A DNA stretch of 64,000 nt from Liolophura sinensis (Eukaryota > Mollusca > Polyplacophora > Chitonida > Chitonidae): contig NC_088300.1 of assembly GCF_032854445.1 (NCBI RefSeq), forward strand, positions 72,142,984-72,206,983, in the 5' to 3' direction. Positions 47,101-59,257 of this stretch are shown here, one piece after another. A program made the translations under genes and the position numbers. Position 1 is the first letter of the stretch; every line of letters starts with the position of its first letter. The notes beneath the pieces were generated by a model, which was not told the DNA's origin, did not search any database, and saw only the letters and a program-made list of their open reading frames with translations.

Positions 47101-50100
47101 TTTCTGACGGCAGTTCTCCTCCACATAAGACTTCAGGACTAGTTCTTGAGCAAAAGAGAGTCGCCCACAGCGGATTTTGGCGCTGACTCTATTTATAATT
47201 TATCAACTTGAGGTACATATTAGAATTTGTTTTATGGCATGCACGTGCAAGGAAATGCATACTCTCTTTGATGGTATTTGATTGAGATTTAAATTTACTT
47301 CTCCTTTAAAGTTTACCAAGCAATAAACAACAAAATAAGTAAATTTTCCTGAATCTCTCTATATCACTAACAAATTTTTGAGTGGAGACAAGGTATTGCA
47401 TGTAACAAAATTATAAGTTGTAAAGAAAAAAGAATATTTTTCTTAATCATAACCATCAGATATTTAAGTAGTGCTTGACTGAGGTATGATTCAGCACTGC
47501 ATAAATTACCAGTCAGACAACCAAAGAGGTGGCCTTGATTGTATTTCAGTGGCTAAGGTTGCCACAGATGTGATTCAACCCCTGGTCAGACGGATGGATG
47601 AGGCCAGCAACATGGACCCTACAGTCCTTCAGGCACTTTTTGATAATGGGGTGAGAAGTTTTACTCAATCAAGCAGAAGTTCGCAGATATCTGGCGGGAT
47701 GAACGGGATAATTCTGACAGGGAGGTTTTCATGAATGTAATGCATTAGTGACTTTAGGCTTTGTCACTTGATCATTGTCAGGGTGAAATACTACTATTTT
47801 TATATTTCTTGTAGATCCATCCTAAAATTTTCTATCTTTTTATTTATGAAAATGCAGCATCATTCATGGTATTCATAAACTTTCATGTTTATCACCTGGG
47901 ACTTCATATTACTCTCAGTATGTGTCAAGTTTATTTATTTATTTAATGTTCTACACCGTACCTAAGAAAATTTCACCGACATAGCCACGGAGCCCCCCCC
48001 CCCCCCCCCATATGTCTCAAGTTCACACCACATAAACATGATGTGATTAAAGAACGCCAGTTAGGCAGAGCGATGCAGACCTCACCTGTAAACACATCAG
48101 TATTTTGTGGGACAGATATTAGTAGTGTTGAAAGCAGAATATTACATTTATTTACCAGCCTTTTGGAAATGTGAAGATATGAGTATGTTCATTAGAAGCT
48201 CACCGTGTGAGAAAACAGAAATTCAATATTCCTGCTACAATTACATACATACTGGATAAATTGAGCAGGCTAGGTTTCTCAAAAATGAGAAGAAATAGGG
48301 TGTATTGAGTGTTTGAATATCTCTTCTGTGTTTGTCCAGCTGATGGGAATCGAAGTGGAAGAGGAGTATGGTGGTACAAATGGCACATTCTTCATGGCCA
48401 ATCTGGTGATAGAGGAACTGGCCAAAGTGGATGCATCGGTCAGCGTGATGGTCGATGTCCACAATACACTCATCATAAACCTGCTTCGCCAACACGGCAC
48501 CACCGAGCAGAAATGCAAATACCTACCTAGGCTGGCCTCCAATATGGTAGGAAAACAGTGATGAATATTTTGATATAATTTAAGGTTTGATTCACTGTCA
48601 GTATGCAGATGAGTGAGTTCTTCATTAAATGTTAACACAGTGGCTGTCTTTGCTGCTGATAATCCCCTTTTCATGTAGATATAAGGGTGTGTTTGTATTG
48701 TGCCATTTTCATGCTGAAGTGTCCTAGTCCCAAGACTTTTACTTTGCTGTGACCATACTGTGTGATTGTTGATTGTTTGAGCCAATTTAAGGACGAACAG
48801 CACATAGTCATTTACTAAATGACTGCGACTGGTTCTGTTTTATTCACTCATGCTAAGTGTATAATTTATCTCACTCTCTCCCTCTGTTTGTGGGGCCTAG
48901 GAGACAGTAAATGGTCTTTGACAAACGCATGACTTTTCGTGCCATCCAACGTTAAGACCACATGTCCTCCACAGAGATGGTGGGCATATCTTCTTGTCAC
49001 ATGTGGGAAGAGGTCCATGGTTTACCTCCGGCACTCCAATATCCCCTTAAGCCTCCAGCTATAATACTGATTGTCATTTTGCAAGTGAAAAGTTCTTGAG
49101 TACATGTATGGTGTTAAATAACAAATAATTGAATTAAATTGGTCTCACTGTTTCAGGTAGGAAGTTTCTGTCTGTCCGAAGCAGGATCTGGATCAGATGC
49201 CTTTGCTATGAAGACTTCTGCTGTGAAACAAGGAGACCATTATGTGCTGAATGGCACTAAGCTGTGGATCACCAGTGCTGAGCACTCTGGGGTGTTCCTG
49301 GTCATGGCTAATGCCAAACCCACAGATGTAAGCTCAATATTTATTACACCCTGAATGGCACTAAGCTGTGGCTCACCATTGCTGAGCACTCTGGGGTGTT
49401 CCTGGTCATGGCTAATGCCAAACCCACAGATGAACGCTCAGTATTTATTACACCCTGAATGGCCCTGAGCTGTGGCTCACCATTGCTGAGTTGTCTAGGG
49501 TGTTCCTGGTCATGACTAATGTCAAACCCACAGATGTAAGCATAGTATTTATTACACCCTGAATGGCACTAAGCTGTGGCTCACCAGTGCTGAGTACTCT
49601 GGGGTCTTCCTTGTCAGGTCTAATGCCAAACCCACAGATGTAAGCTCAGTATTTATTACACCCTGAATGGCACTAAGCTGTGAATCACTAGTGCTGAGTA
49701 CTCTGGGGTGTTCCTGGTCATGACTAATGCCAAACCCACAGATGTAAGCATAGTATTTATTACACCCTGAATGGCAATAAGCTGTGGCTCACCAGTGCTG
49801 AGTACTCTAGGGTGTTCCTGGTCATGACTAATGTCAAACCCACACATGTGAGCATAGTATTTATTACACCCTGAATGGCACCAAGCTGTGACTCACCAGT
49901 GATGAGCACTCTGGGGTCTTTCTCTTCATGGCTAATGCCAAACCCACAGATGTAAGCATAGTGTTTATTACACCCTGAATGGCACTAAGCTGTTGATAAC
50001 CAGTGCTGAGTACTATGGAGTGCTCCTTGTCATGTCTAATGCCAAACCCACAGATGTAAGCTCAGTATTTATTACACCCTGAATGGCACTAAGCTGTGGA

Positions 50101-53100
50101 TCACCAGTGCTGAGTACTATGGGGTCTTCCTTGTTATGTCTAATGCCAAAGCCACAGTATTTATTACACCCTGAATGGCACTAAGCTGTGGATCACCAGT
50201 GCTGAGTACTCTGGGGTGTTCCTTGTCATGTCTAATGCCAGAGCCACAGATGTAAGCTCAGTATTTATTAAACCCTGAATGGCACTAAGCTGTGAATCAA
50301 CAGTGCTGAGCACTCTGGGGTGTTCCTGGTCATGTCTAATGCCAAACCCACAGATGTACGCTCAATATTTATTGCACCCTGAATGGCACTAAGCTGTGGA
50401 TCACCAGTGCTGAGTACTCTGGGGTGTTCCTGGTCATGACTAATGCCAAACCCACAGATGTACGCTCAGTATTTATTACACCCTGAATGGCACTAAGCTG
50501 TGGCTCACCAGTGCTGAGTACTCTAGGGTGTTCCTGGTCATGACTAATGCCAAACCCACAGATCTACGCTCAGTATTTATTACACCCTGAATGGCACTAA
50601 GCTGTGGATCACCAGTGCTGAACACTCTGGGGTGTTCCTGGTCATGGCTAATGCCCAAACCCACAGATGTACGCTCAGTATTTATTACACCCTGAATTGC
50701 ACTAAGCTGTGGTTCACCAGTTCTGAGTACTCTGGGGTGTTCCTCATTATGGCTCATGCTAAACCCATTGATGTAAGCTCAGTATTTATTACACCCTGAA
50801 TGGCACTAAGCTGTGGATCACTAGTGCTGAGTACTCTGGGGTGTTCCTGGTCATGACTTATGCCAAACCCGCTGATGTGAGCTCAGTATTTATTACACCC
50901 TGAATTGCACTAAGCTGTGGCTCACCAGTTCTGAGTACTCTGGGGTCTTCCTTGTCATGGCTAATGCTAAACCCATTGATGTAAGCTCAGTATTTATTAC
51001 CCCTTGAATCGCACTAAACTGTGGCCCACCAGTGCTGAACACTGTGGGGTGTTCTTGGTCATGTCTAATGCCAAACCCACAGATGTACGCTCAGTATTTA
51101 TTAAACCCTGAATGGCACTAAGCTGTGGATCACCAGTGCTGAGTACTCTGGGGTCTTCCTTGTCATGTCTAATGCCAAACCCACAGATGTACGCTCAGTA
51201 TTTATTGCACCCTGAATGGCACTAAGCTGTGGATCACCAGTGCTGAGTACTCTGGGGTGTTTCTGGTCATGACTAATGCCAAACCCACAGATGTACGCTC
51301 AGTATTTATTACACCCTGAATGGCACTAAGCTGTGGATCACCAGTGCTGAGTACTCTAGGGTGTTCCTGGTCATGACTAATGCCAAACCCGCTGATGTGA
51401 GCTCAGTATTTTTTATGCCTTGAGTGGCACTAAGCTGTGGCTCACCAGTGCTGAGCATTCTGGGGTGTTCCTGGTCATGACTAATGCCAAACCCATAGAT
51501 GTAAGCATAGTATTTATTACACCCTGAATGGCACTAAGCTGTGAATCAACAGTGCTGAGCACTGTGGGGTGTTCCTGGTCATCACTAATGCCAAACCCAT
51601 AGATGTAAGCATAGTATTTATTACACCCTGAATGGCACTAAGCTGTGAATCAACAGTGCTGAGCATTCTGGGGTGTTCCTGGTCATGACTAATGCCAAAC
51701 CCATAGATGTAAGCATAGTATTTATTACACCCTGAATGGCACTAAGTTGTGGAGTACTCTGGGGTGTTCCTGGTCATGACTATGCCAAACCCACTGATGT
51801 GAGCTCAGTATTTATTATGCCCTAAATGGCACCAAACTGTGGCTTACCAGTGCTGAGCACTCTGGGGTCTTCCTTGTCATGGCTAATGCTAAACCCACTG
51901 ATGTACGCTCAGTATGTGTTACACATGGGTAAGAAGGAAGTAGGAAGTCCTGCTGGTACACAGTAATTTGAACTGTTACTGAGTGATCTAAAGTGTTTTG
52001 CTAAGAGTCTGGTTACATATACATATTCACATGTATAACCCTGCTCTTAAACTGTAGTGGTGAATATATTGATGTGCTTATTACTTAAGACCAATAAGTA
52101 CAAGTGAAATAAGTGAGTACAGTGTTAATCTCCAATCAGATAAATCAAATTATTGCTTGTTTGTTTCAGGGCTATAAAGGAATTACAACATTTATAGTAG
52201 ATCGTGATACTGAAGGCCTGAGCATAGGCAAGAAGGAGGACAAGCTTGGCATCAGAGCATCCAGCACCTGTCCTGTACATTTTGATAATGTCAAGGTGAC
52301 ATGTGTTTATGTATTTTTACAACTTAAAATAAAAGCAACCTGCATATGTGGGTTTCCATCAGGCCTTGCCAGATTCCACCCCCCCCCCTCCACCGTCCCC
52401 ACCATGATGTTTGCCACTGCTGTTTAGGTGAAATATTCCGGAGTATGGCTTAAAGCACCAATCTAATAAATGAATGAATAAATATAAGTACATTAAATAC
52501 AGCAGGAATACACTTAGATATGATAAGAGCCCCCCCCCCCCCATCCCCCGACAATTCGTGATTCTAAAGACTTTGCTTTGTTCTCTACATGTAGGTTCCG
52601 GAGTCCAATATCTTGGGGAAGTTTGGACATGGGTATAAGTATGCCATTGACATTCTGAATGAAGGGCGTATTGGAATAGCCTCACAGGTAAAGATAAGAT
52701 AAGGGCACAGGGTAGTCCAGCAAATGGAAAGTAGAAAGCTAATTTATTCCAGAAAAGAGAGATTTTATTACCTGTATAGCCCAGCATTTTGGGACTTGAC
52801 TATCAATGTGGTCCCGCAGTGGGGGATTGAATACCCCTGTAGTTCAGCAATGGGGAACATGAATACTAATGTCGTTCAGCAATGGGTGATTGAATACCAG
52901 TGTAGTCCAACGATGGGGCAATTCGGAATGACTGAATGACTCAGGAGCCTCCCACCAATGCAGTCACTGTGAGTTCAATTCTTGCACATGCTGGCTTCCT
53001 TTCCGTCCATGGGAAGATCTGCCAACAACCTGCGAATCGTCGTGGGTATCCCCCAGGCTTTGCCCTACATCCTCCCACCATCATGCCATCAGCAAAAAAA

Positions 53101-56100
53101 GTGAAATATTCTTGAGTGTGGTCTAAAATACCAGTCAAATAAATCAATAATAAATGAATTGTCCAGCAGTGGGAACTTGAATAAGTGAGAAGTGTAGATT
53201 TATGTATCATTAACAGTGGTATTTAATATGGCTGAGTTGTTTACATACTTAATCATGCATTTTTGTTTGCTTTATTTTTAGATGTTGGGTCTGGCTGAGG
53301 GCTGTTTCAGTGCCACAGTTCCTTACACAAAAGAAAGGAAGCAGTTTGGTAAACGCATCTGGGATTTTCAGGTAGGAACAAGGTCGTTCTTGTATGTACA
53401 AATATCCGTTTTTGGCTGTGTGTACATCTCACCTTGTGGACAGTTAAAAGTTTAGTTATTTATGTATTTATTTGACTGGAGTTTTATGCTGCACTCAAGA
53501 ATATTTCACTTGTATGATGGTGGGAGGAGAAATCCACCATCATCCATGCCATCTGCAGGATGAAGGCAGGCCTTCCCACATACGACTGGAGTTTATAAGT
53601 CTACTAAATTACCAAACATGAAGGGCTGCTTTGGTGGGTTGAACTAAAGACCTGATCAGCTTTTAATTTTGCCAAAGATCTGTTGATCGTCTGCATTGTC
53701 ACTTTTACTTTTTCAGGAAACTTTATCGTTTAAGGGATATTCTGGGCTGACTTTACAAATACTCCCAATAAATCTCTCCCAATAGGGCAGACATGTATCT
53801 TGGGCTGGAAACTTGTTTTCTATGAACAACTCTGTAAATTAAAGCTATTGTCTTTCACCTAAAAGACCACAACTCGTGTTTGTTACAGTCCATGCAGCAT
53901 CAGATTGCTCACGTTGCCACACAGATTGAGTGTGCCAGGATGTTAATCTATAATGCAGCTCGGCGGAAAGAGGCTGGACTTCCATTTATAAAAGAGGCTG
54001 CCATGGCCAAGTACCACAGTGCAGAGGTATGGGCATTGGAATGAGGAAGGTTTACCTAGTGAGTTACATAGTCTGTTGTCATGATGGTTTTATGGGAAAA
54101 CTGATTGTGTAGTACATACATGTATATACATGTATCACAAGAGAAAACTGGCAAGCCCAGCTTGATCCAAGTAGCCAGTATGCGGGAAAGGAAATCCCAT
54201 TGCTATACTGTGGGGCTGTTTTTCTTAAAGTGTGTATGGTAATACTAGGTATGGATTGTTGTTAAAATAACTCCTTTTTTGGCATAAGGGAGGCCATTTC
54301 AGATCTAAGGGCTAATTTGGTTACATGATACCATTCATAATCCATGTATTCTGTACATGTACCTAATGACTCCTCATCATCATATGACTGAAAAATTGTC
54401 AAGTATGACGTAAAACCCAAGGCTACATACCGTATACTTGTTTAGGTACAGTACACCGCTAGAATACCAGTGAGCTCTCTTTTTACCAGGGGGTTTTGAA
54501 AGCAGTAAGTGCTTGACAGAACAGAACATGTGGGACTGTTTGCACTGTCTTGCGTTCGTTTGAAGACCACATCTGTAACCATGCAAGTCACACCATCAGT
54601 CAGTGGGTTTTGTCAGTAATTTGCCAAAAATAGGTTTTTTTACCCTAGGCACTCTGGTTAGGAGCACCCAGAAAACTGACTGCCATCTCATCTGTTCTTG
54701 AGTAAATTGTTTAACAACAATTAGATACTGTAATTCTTCAACTTTTTCACATGTTTTCCAGGTGTTTATTCAAGCATATTCTGAAGGCATTTTTCTGTGT
54801 AGACTGATAAAATTATACTTTTTGTGAAGCATGAAATCGACTGATCCAACCAATGCAGTTTTTGTGTCAAATTATATGGGTGCATAAATTACACTGAAAA
54901 TTGCTGTTTCACAAGCGAAAATGTTCAGGAATTAGGGTAATTATATAAGTATATCCTCTCCACTACCCATGTTTGACATTCTCTGTATGTAATGTAGGTG
55001 GCGGCACTTACAACCTCCAAGTGCATAGAGTGGATGGGAGGGGTCGGTTTCTCTAAAGAATACCCAGTGGAGAAGTTCTACAGGGACGTCAAAATAGGTA
55101 AGTTGATCAGTCATGAGGGTTATCGTGTTGTCTGTTAATCCTAACTGGCTGAGTGGTCTATAGTTCCTCAGTTGAGACCTCTAGGACTCTACCTAAGAGA
55201 GTCTTCGGATTGGGTCTAGGTAAATAGCTGCACCTCATACAGGAAAGGTGTCTCAGGTAGATGTGACACTGGTCAAGGAAGCCAGGTAAATAGCCACAGC
55301 TAATACAGGATGAAGTTTGTCAGGTAGATGTGACAGTTGTCAATGAAGCCAGGTAAATAGCTACGGCTAATATAGGATGAAGTGTGTCAGGTAGATGTGA
55401 CAGTTGTCAAGGAAGCCACGTAGATAGCTACAGTTAGTACAGGATGAAGTTTGTCAGGTAGATATGACAATTGTTAAGGAATCCAGGCAAATGGTTAATA
55501 CAGGAGAAAGTTTGTCAGGTAGATGTGACAGTTGTCAAGGAACCCAGGTAAATAGCTACAGTTGATACAGGATGAAGTGTGTCAGGTACATGTGACAGTT
55601 GTCAATGAAGCCACGTAAATAGCTACGGCTAACACAGGATGAAGTTTGTGAGGTAGATGTGACATTTGTCAAGGAACTCGGGTAAATAGCTACAGTTAAT
55701 AGGTCTATAGTTCCTCAGTTGAGACCTCTAGGACTTGACCAAAGAGAGTCTTCGGATTGGGTCTAGGTAAATAGCTGTACCTCATACAGGAAAGGTGTCT
55801 CAGGTAGATGTGACAGTTGTCAAGGAATCCAGGTGAATGGCCACAGTTAATACAGGATGAAGTTTGTCAGGTAGATGTGACAGTTGTCAAGGAAGCCACA
55901 TAGATAGCTACAGTGAGTTCAGGATGAAGTTTGTCAGGTAGTTATGACAATTGTTAAGGAATCCAGGCAAATGGCTAATACAGGAGAAAGTTTGTCAGGT
56001 AGATGTGACAGTTGTCAAGGAACCCAGGTAAATAGCTACAGTTAATAGGTCTATAGTTCCTCAGTTGAGACCTCTAGGACTCGACCAAAGAGGGTCTTCG

Positions 56101-58421
56101 GATTGGGTCTAGGTAAATAGCTGCACCTCATACAGGAAAGGTGTCTCAGGTAGATGTGACAGTTGTCAAGGAAGCCAGGTAAATAGCTACAGCTAATACA
56201 GGATGAAGTTTGTCAGGTACAAGTGACAGTTGTCAAGGAATCCAGGTAAATAGCTACAGCTAATACAGGAGGAAGTTTGTCAGGTACAAGTGACAGTTGT
56301 CAAGGAATCCAGGTAAATAGCTACAGCTAATACAGGAGGAAGTTTGTCAGGTAGATGTGACATTTGTCAAGAAATCCAGGTAATAGCCTCAGCTAATACA
56401 GGAGGAAGTTTGTCAGGTAGATCTGACAGTTGCCAAGGAATCCAGGCAAATAGCTACAGTTAATACAGGATGAAGTTTGTCATGTACATGTGACAGTTGT
56501 CAAGGAATCCAGGTAAATAGCTACAGCTACTACAGGAGGAAGTTTGTCAGGTAGATGTGACAGTTGTAAGGGAATCCAGGTAAATAGCTACACTTAATAC
56601 AGGAGGAAGATTGTCAGGTAGATGTGACAATTGTTAAGAAATCCAGGCAAACGGCTAACACAGGATGAAGTTTGTAAGTTGATGTGACAGTTGCCAAGGA
56701 ATCCAGGTAAATAGCCACAGTTAATACAGGAGGAAGTTTGTCAGGTAGATGTGACAGTTGTCAAGGAATCCAAGCAAATAGCCACAGCTAACACAGGAGG
56801 AAGTTTTGTCCGGTAGATGTGACAGTTGTCAAGGAATCCAGGTAAATGGCCACAGCTAATACAGGAGGAAGTTTGTCAGGTAGATGTGACAGTTGTCAAG
56901 GAATCCAGGAAAATATCCACAGCTAATACAAGATTAAGTTTGTCAGGTAGATGTGACAGTTGTCAAGGAATCCAGGTAAATAGCTGCAGTTAATACAGGA
57001 GGAAGTTTGTCAGGTAGATGTGACAGTTATCAAGGAATCCAGGTAAATAGCCACAGCTACTACAGGATGAAGCTTGTCAGGTAGATGTGACAGTTGTCTG
57101 GAATCCAGGCAAATAGCCACAGCTACTACAGGATGAAGTTTGTCAGGTAGATGTGACAATTCTTAAGGAATTCAGGCAAATGGCTAATACAGGAGGAAGT
57201 TTGTCAGGTAGATGTGACAGTTGTCAAGGCACGCAGGTAAATGGCTACGGTTGATACAGGAGGAAGTTTGTCAGGTACATGTGACAGTTGTTAATGAAGC
57301 CACGTAAATAGCTACGCCTAACACAGGATGAAGTTTGTCAGGTAGATGTGACAGTTGTCAAGGAACTCAGGTAAATAGCTACAGTTTATAGGTCTATAGT
57401 TCCTCAGTTGAGACTTCTAGGACTCGACCAAAGAGGGTCTTCGGATTGGGTCTAGGTAAATAGCTGCACCTCATACAGGAAAGGTGTCTCACATAGATGT
57501 GACAGTTGTCAAGGAAGCCAGGTAAATAGCTACAGCTAATACAGGATGAAGTGTGTCAGGTAGATGTGACAGTTGTCAATGAAGCCAGGTAAATAGCTGC
57601 GGCTAATGCAGGATGAAGTTTGTCAGGTATATGTGACAGTTGTCAAGGAATCTAGGCAAATAGCCACAGCTACTACAGGATGAAGTTTGTCAGGTAGATG
57701 TGACAATTGTTAAGGAATCCAAACAAATGGCTAACACAGGAGAAAATTTGTCAGGTAGATGTGACAGTTGTCAAGGAACCCAGGTAAATAGCTACAGTTG
57801 ATACAGGAGGAAGTTGGTCAGGTAGATGTGACAGTTGTCAATAAAGCCACGTAAATAGCTACGGGTAACACAGGATGAAGTTTTTCAGGTTATGTGACAT
57901 TTGTCAAGGAATCCAAGCAAATGGCTAATACAGGAGGAAGTTTGTCAGGTAGATGTGACAGTTGTCAAGGAAGCCAGGCAAATAGCTTACAGCTGATACA
58001 GGAGGAAGTTTGTCAGGTACATGTGGCAATTCTTAAGGAATCCAGGTAAATGGCTAATACGGGAGGAAGTTTGTCAGGTACAAGTGACAGTTGTTAAGAA
58101 ATCCAGGCAAATGGCTAATACAGGAGGAAGTTTGTCAGGTACAAGTGACAGTTGTTAAGGAATCCAGGCAAATGGCTAATACAGGAGGAATTTTTGTCAT
58201 GCACATTTGACAGTCAAAAAAGCCAGGTAAATAACCATAGCTAGTACAAATGAAAGTTTGTCAGGTGCTTGTGAAAAGTGATTTATGGTCGATTTAAACA
58301 ATGATAATCCAGTTCAGTAATTAGACATTCAATTCTTCTTTTTTCAGGAGCAATCTACGAGGGTACAGCGAACATACAACTTAACACCATTGCCAGATGT
58401 TTGGATATGGAAACTCGATAA
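44139..58421 (+). CDS. ACADSB: Short/branched-chain acyl-CoA dehydrogenase, mitochondrial, 11 exons, 430 aa
   Basis: FAD enzyme of isoleucine breakdown that oxidises 2-methylbutyryl-CoA and passes electrons to ETF in the mitochondrial matrix (family knowledge). Exons: 44139-44165, 45894-46059, 47550-47650, 48340-48546, 49157-49327, 52170-52295, 52595-52687, 53282-53371, 53889-54026, 54998-55097, 58348-58421. All GT-AG, phases agree, 1293 nt; human ACADSB has 432 aa. The N-terminus [20 protein letters not shown] is a basic mitochondrial presequence. The ACAD signatures [13 protein letters not shown] (exon 5) and [20 protein letters not shown] (exon 10) are intact. The catalytic base is Glu411 in IYEGTANIQ (exon 11). 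Within the ACAD family the closest match I recall throughout is ACADSB, including SPDEQMMK and NIQLNTIA. Confidence 0.95.
44516..45341. mobile_element. Foldback-type DNA element with ~310-350-bp inverted arms
   Basis: The left arm starts TAGCCCTGGATAGCC and the right arm ends GCCATCCAGGGCTA. The arms match through GGGTCCCC, ACAGTCGATTACT, TGCCCATCCAGCC, CACCTGACTGTTAAAATC, CCCAAAGGTAAAT and TGACTTTTCATTTATGAAAT, up to about 44860 and 45030. The flanks carry TGATTACGT (44507-44515) and TGATTACTT (45342-45350), a probable 9-bp target duplication. The left arm has an internal duplication of about 46 bp. No transposase. Long arms with a 9-bp duplication suggest a Mutator-like non-autonomous element. 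It lies in ACADSB intron 1. Confidence 0.8.
46353..46618 (+). mobile_element. Full-length tRNA-derived SINE
   Basis: GGCATCCATGGCTCAGTTGG, an A-box region with TTAGCGCGCTAGC, B box GAGTTCAAGTCC, ACCATAATGCTGGCCGCCGT, TATAAGTGAAATATTCTTGA and a (AAATC)n tail. Inserted in ACADSB intron 2, in gene orientation. Confidence 0.9.
46619..47549. other. ACADSB intron 2, remainder
   Basis: AT-rich intronic sequence up to exon 3. The polypyrimidine/acceptor is GTATTTCAG. Nothing else recognised. Confidence 0.4.
47930..47996 (-). mobile_element. Internally deleted tRNA-SINE
   Basis: TTTATTTATTTAATGTTCTA and ACCGTACCTAAGAAAATTTC from the tail join directly to GCCACGGAGCCCCC from the head end, so the body is missing. 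ACADSB intron 3. Confidence 0.6.
48930..49130 (+). mobile_element. Diverged SINE-like fragment
   Basis: CACATGTGGGAAGAGGTCCA, CCTCCAGCTATAATACTG and AAGTGAAAAGTTCTTGAGTA with an A/T-rich end resemble the SINE body and tail, strongly diverged. Just upstream of ACADSB exon 5. Confidence 0.4.
49328..51930 (+). repeat. 104-bp minisatellite made from ACADSB exon 5 and its splice donor
   Basis: About 25 units at 104-bp spacing (for example 49351, 49455, 49559) repeat the 3' part of exon 5, from CTGAATGGCACTAAGCTGTG to AATGCCAAACCCACAGAT, with the donor GTAAGC and about 20 bp of intron ending TATTTATTACACC. Many units keep GATGTAAGC; others have GATGTACGC or GATGAACGC. 104 is not a multiple of three, and in frame the first unit adds VSSIFITP then stop. 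Only the 5' member is true exon, because the exon's 5' half and acceptor are not repeated. Confidence 0.95.
52350..52482 (+). mobile_element. tRNA-SINE 3' fragment
   Basis: GTGGGTTTCCATCAGGCCTT, ACCATGATGTTTGCCACTGC, GGTGAAATATTCCGGAGTAT and a (AATG)n-type end match the SINE tail half, interrupted by a C-run. Confidence 0.65.
52926..53155 (+). mobile_element. tRNA-derived SINE, 5'-truncated
   Basis: ACTCAGGAGCCTCCCACCAA, B box GTGAGTTCAATTC, CATGGGAAGATCTGCCAACA, AAGTGAAATATTCTTGAGTG and a CAAATAAATCAATAA tail. ACADSB intron 7, sense orientation. Confidence 0.8.
53452..53592 (-). mobile_element. tRNA-SINE fragment (3' half)
   Basis: TATTTATTTGACTGGAGTTT, CAAGAATATTTCACTTGTAT and GGCCTTCCCACATACGAC in reverse orientation. 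ACADSB intron 8. Confidence 0.75.
54375..54428 (+). mobile_element. Second-family tail fragment
   Basis: CATCATATGACTGAAAAATT and AGTATGACGTAAAACCC match the tail of the family at 32215-32530. ACADSB intron 9. Confidence 0.5.
54726..54942. mobile_element. Small inverted-repeat element, family 2 (copy 2)
   Basis: Starts ACTGTAATTCTTCAACTTTT and ends with the inverted relative AAATGTTCAGGAATTAGGGT. The interior AGGTGTTTATTCAAGCATAT, TCTGTGTAGACTGAT and CATAAATTACACTGAAAATT parallels 4112-4324. ACADSB intron 9, just before exon 10. Confidence 0.65.
55120..58270 (+). repeat. ~67-bp minisatellite, ~45 copies, with interspersed longer block
   Basis: Fills nearly all of ACADSB intron 10. Units contain CAGGTAGATGTGACAGTTGT, CAAGGAATCCAGGTAAATAG and CTACAGCTAATACAGGAGGA, AGTTTGT. 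A longer block with GGTCTATAGTTCCTCAGTTG and GTCTTCGGATTGGGTCTAGG recurs near 55157, 55699, 56047 and 57389, giving a loose higher-order structure. Units resemble neither flanking exon, but each carries one or more CAGGTA steps that look like splice donors. Confidence 0.92.
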
Positions 58422-59257
58422 CGTTAGATGTGCAGGTTTTGTGTGTCTGGTTGTGTAATTCTGGTTATGTACATAGGCTTGAATCTCTGATGTAAATTTT
58501 GTTTGGTGAAGCGAGATCCAGGTGGAGCACATTTCGTTTGCTGTTCAACTCTGCATGAACGAGTGCACAAAATTGGGCCATGAATCGACTTATTGTAAAT
58601 TTTCAAGTGTTATAGTCTGACATTCACTTTGATCTGTCATTGCCAGACATTCGTTCACAGTGATGTTTTCTTGAGATATTTATTTACACTCATCTCCATT
58701 TGACAGTGTTCCGTGTGAAAATGTATTGATGTGTATATTGTGAAGTTCAAGAGCAGCGTATATCAGATTTTTATACAGGTTTTTAGGTACTGTACACAAT
58801 TGTGTATATTTAGTTTGAGATTTTGTTCTTTTTCATACGTTTGCAAGTGGAGTGAGAGTTTTGTTACCATGTGGTAACTGTTCTAGGTTAGGGATATATA
58901 GGTAATTGTCATTGTTTTTTTGTGGAAGAAATGGAATGATATAACGGTGTTCATGTAGAATCCTGCAGGTTGGGAAAAGAATAATCTACATAGGTATTAA
59001 ACAGTGTGTTGAAGCTAAAAAAACAGAATTCGTGGAATGTTACGTGCAGCTTCAGTGATAAAATTCCACAAGCATGTACAGTTTTTATTTCAACATTTCC
59101 AGAATTTTACTGGAAAGCTTTCTGATCATAACAAGGTGTTTTGATATTGCACATGTATTACTATTATAGCACAAATATCAGTTCATAATCAGCGCTTTCA
59201 ATTAGAGATAAGTACTCGAGTACTGCACCAAACACCAGTGAAATCCATAACTTCAGG
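58422..59257 (+). other. ACADSB 3' UTR and downstream DNA
   Basis: TG-rich and AT-rich sequence following the ACADSB stop. There is no clear single polyadenylation signal; ATTAAA near 58996 is a candidate. No gene seen. Confidence 0.35.

Noticed and set aside
48279-48803. Minus-strand frame of 174 codons
   Set aside because: Antisense to ACADSB exon 4 and flanking intron; a shadow of the real coding strand.
49328-51930. Multiple mutually exclusive exons of ACADSB
   Set aside because: The units lack the exon's 5' half and any acceptor and have a 104-bp period that does not keep frame, so they cannot work as alternative exons.
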